A program made the position numbers and the translations under genes. A DNA stretch of 6,554 nt, taken from positions 1 through 6,554 of the forward strand of contig JAGGVM010000127.1 in the NCBI GenBank assembly GCA_021157985.1, written 5' to 3'. The stretch's first letter is position 1. Each line of letters starts with the position of its first letter. This document shows, piece after piece, positions 5,625 to 6,554 of the stretch. Under the pieces are notes generated by a model that was given only the letters and a program-made list of their open reading frames with translations, did not search any database and had not been told where the DNA came from. This DNA is from Nitrososphaerota archaeon. Its GTDB lineage: Archaea; Thermoproteota; Nitrososphaeria_A; Caldarchaeales; Wolframiiraptoraceae.

Positions 5625-5660
5625 GCAAAAACTAAAAACCAATTCTTAGCTCATAAGTTT
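5625..5660 (+). promoter_or_regulatory. A/T-rich promoter region of tRNA-Leu
   Basis: After a GC-rich stretch the sequence turns A-rich: GCAAAAACTAAAAACC (5625-5640) followed by TTCTTAG and CATAAGTTTT. A TATA box at CTAAAAAC (5632-5639) would start transcription about 12 bases before the mature tRNA 5' end, a normal archaeal pre-tRNA leader. The exact box is uncertain. Confidence 0.35.
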
Positions 5661-5674
5661 TGGCGTTTCGAGGC

Positions 5675-5762
5675 GCGGGGGTAGCCAAGCCTGGTCAACG
5701 GCGCAGGGTTCAGGCCCCTGTCCCGTAGGGGTTCGTGGGTTCGAATCCCACCCCCCGCACCA
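5675..5762 (+). tRNA. tRNA-Leu, anticodon CAG, CCA encoded
   Basis: The gene folds into a complete type II cloverleaf. The acceptor stem GCGGGGG (5675-5681) pairs with CCCCCGC (5752-5758). A three-pair D stem GCC/GGC encloses a loop with the conserved GG. The anticodon stem CAGGG/CCCTG (5704-5708 and 5716-5720) holds loop TTCAGGC with anticodon CAG at 5711-5713, reading CUG leucine codons. A 14-base variable region (5721-5734) has a CCC/GGG stem, as expected for leucine. The T stem is GTGGG/CCCAC (5735-5739, 5747-5751) with loop TTCGAAT. The discriminator is A (5759), the leucine identity base, followed by encoded CCA (5760-5762). No intron is present. T54 in this T loop is the position that a TrmU54-type enzyme such as the neighbour would methylate. 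Confidence 0.97.
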
Positions 5763-5790
5763 GGATCTTACTGGTTTTCCACTTAGGTGC

Positions 5791-5820
5791 TATACTTTTT
5801 CTTTTGGTTTTCTTCTTTGT
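5791..5820 (+). terminator. T-rich tract, probable tRNA terminator overlapping the next promoter
   Basis: Repeated T runs (CTTTTTC, CTTTTGG, GTTTTC, CTTTG) follow the tRNA by about 30 bases, the kind of oligo-T signal at which archaeal RNA polymerase stops. The left end, GCTATACTTTTT (from 5789), also looks like a TATA box at about 34 bases before the next ATG, so termination of one unit and initiation of the next share this stretch. Confidence 0.5.
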
Positions 5821-5827
5821 TGCCGTG

Positions 5828-6554
5828 ATGATTGGGATCGACGATATCGAGGTTAAGCTTCTGACTTATGGTCCTAAAACGACTTTGAAGATAGGTGAAG
5901 AGTTCGTTTCTGTCGAGCCTGACGTCTTAATAGCTCTTGAGGGCATAGGTACTGTTAAAGGCGTCACGTTAGAAGATCGTTACAGAGAGGTTCTAAAGCT
6001 TGGAAAAGATCCCGCTAAGACCGCTTTCGAGCTTCACAAGGAATCGACTAGAAGGGGGCACTCGTCGCTCACGACTTCTTTAATGCTTCAGCTTGAAGTT
6101 CGCAGATGTAGCAGAGCGGCGTCAATGCTCTTAGTGAGCCCGCCGTTCGGATCATATCTCCAAGAATCCCAGCGAAGAAAGATCGTTGAGAGAAATGACT
6201 TCGTGATTCCCAAACATTTTTCGTCGAACCCCGAATTTAAGAAGGTGTTCGAGAAAGCCGTAGAAGAATCTTATAGAACTTATAGGTTTCTGATTGATCA
6301 AGGAATAGAACTCGAAGACGCTCGATATCTCCTCCCGCTCGCCTCCTCAACGTCTCTCTTCATGAGCGGAAGCCTCGATACTTTCCTAGGATTCATAATC
6401 GATTCCAGACGAGGCGGCGAGCATTCGGATACTTATCCCGAGGAGCTCGTGTCCATAGGGAAGAAGATCGAGGAAATCGCCTTCAAAGTAGCTCCCATGA
6501 TGACTAGGGCCAGGCTTCTTTTCAAGACTCCTTTTCCAACTTATCCTTATGCGA
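5828..6554 (+). CDS. ThyX-fold protein lacking the RHR signature (cut by the right edge)
   Basis: The open frame gives 242 residues without a stop. It follows the ThyX (FAD-dependent thymidylate synthase) pattern: RGHSSLTTS (76-84) where ThyX has GHxSxxEH, then CSRAASMLLV (94-103), then GSYLQESQRR (108-117). Later ARYLLPL (165-171) and a helix resembling the nucleotide-binding region follow. The spacing of the central block fits ThyX residue for residue, but the defining RHR is S104-P105-P106, the FAD-side EH is TS, and the VNAR-like segment reads GSLD (181-184). ThyX activity is therefore doubtful. It is already longer than a usual 220-residue ThyX and still open, so a second domain could follow. 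The ATG at 5828 has no Shine-Dalgarno site but a TATA-like box about 34 bases upstream; GTG 5825 is an alternative. Its base composition is more AT-rich than its left neighbours. Confidence 0.72.
   Translation, partial: MIGIDDIEVKLLTYGPKTTLKIGEEFVSVEPDVLIALEGIGTVKGVTLEDRYREVLKLGKDPAKTAFELHKESTRRGHSSLTTSLMLQLEVRRCSRAASMLLVSPPFGSYLQESQRRKIVERNDFVIPKHFSSNPEFKKVFEKAVEESYRTYRFLIDQGIELEDARYLLPLASSTSLFMSGSLDTFLGFIIDSRRGGEHSDTYPEELVSIGKKIEEIAFKVAPMMTRARLLFKTPFPTYPYA

Noticed and set aside
5704..5720. Possible intron in the tRNA anticodon loop, common in some archaea
   Set aside because: The anticodon stem and 7-base loop are contiguous and pair perfectly, so no intron is present.

Overview
The window is a gene-dense archaeal chromosome segment. 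The assignment rests on an archaeal-type class I release factor (aRF1), an AK6/Fap7-type adenylate kinase homologue, TATA/BRE-like promoters, short or absent leaders, and a tRNA-Leu gene with its CCA end encoded in the DNA. Several proteins are rich in Lys/Glu/Arg, which would fit a thermophile. A TACK-type lineage (Thermoproteota, Korarchaeota or a relative) is plausible, but the lineage cannot be fixed from this sequence alone.

Layout, left to right. (1) The N-terminal part of an ECF-type transporter S component on the minus strand, cut by the left edge. (2) Divergent from it, a leaderless-looking gene for an AbrB-PhoU regulator (434-1384). (3) Converging on that gene with a 4-base stop-codon overlap, the aRF1 gene (1381-2646, minus). 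(4) Upstream of aRF1 on the same strand, an AK6/Fap7-like P-loop protein (2755-3360). (5) Divergent from that, a two-gene operon: a galactose-1-phosphate uridylyltransferase homologue (3425-4423) overlapping by ATGA a RumA/TrmA-family m5U RNA methyltransferase (4420-5520). (6) A 154-base non-coding stretch with strong hairpin potential, then tRNA-Leu(CAG) (5675-5762). (7) A T-rich tract that probably ends the tRNA transcript, then the 5' part of a divergent ThyX-fold protein cut by the right edge (5828-6554).

Much of the window concerns translation: release factor, a probable ribosome-maturation ATPase/adenylate kinase homologue, an RNA uridine methylase and a tRNA. Sugar-nucleotide metabolism (GalT), uptake and phosphate-type regulation (S component, PhoU) and a ThyX-like protein accompany them. 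No mobile element, CRISPR array or defence locus is visible, and I do not see a clearly new multigene system.

The most interesting signals are family members with altered catalytic motifs. The ThyX-fold protein has SPP where ThyX has its RHR signature. The GalT homologue has HPHTH in place of HPHxQ, restoring a classical HIT triad. The AK6/Fap7 homologue lacks the Walker-B-type Asp/His. A m5U methyltransferase of a type reported mainly from Thermococcales among archaea is translationally coupled to the GalT gene.
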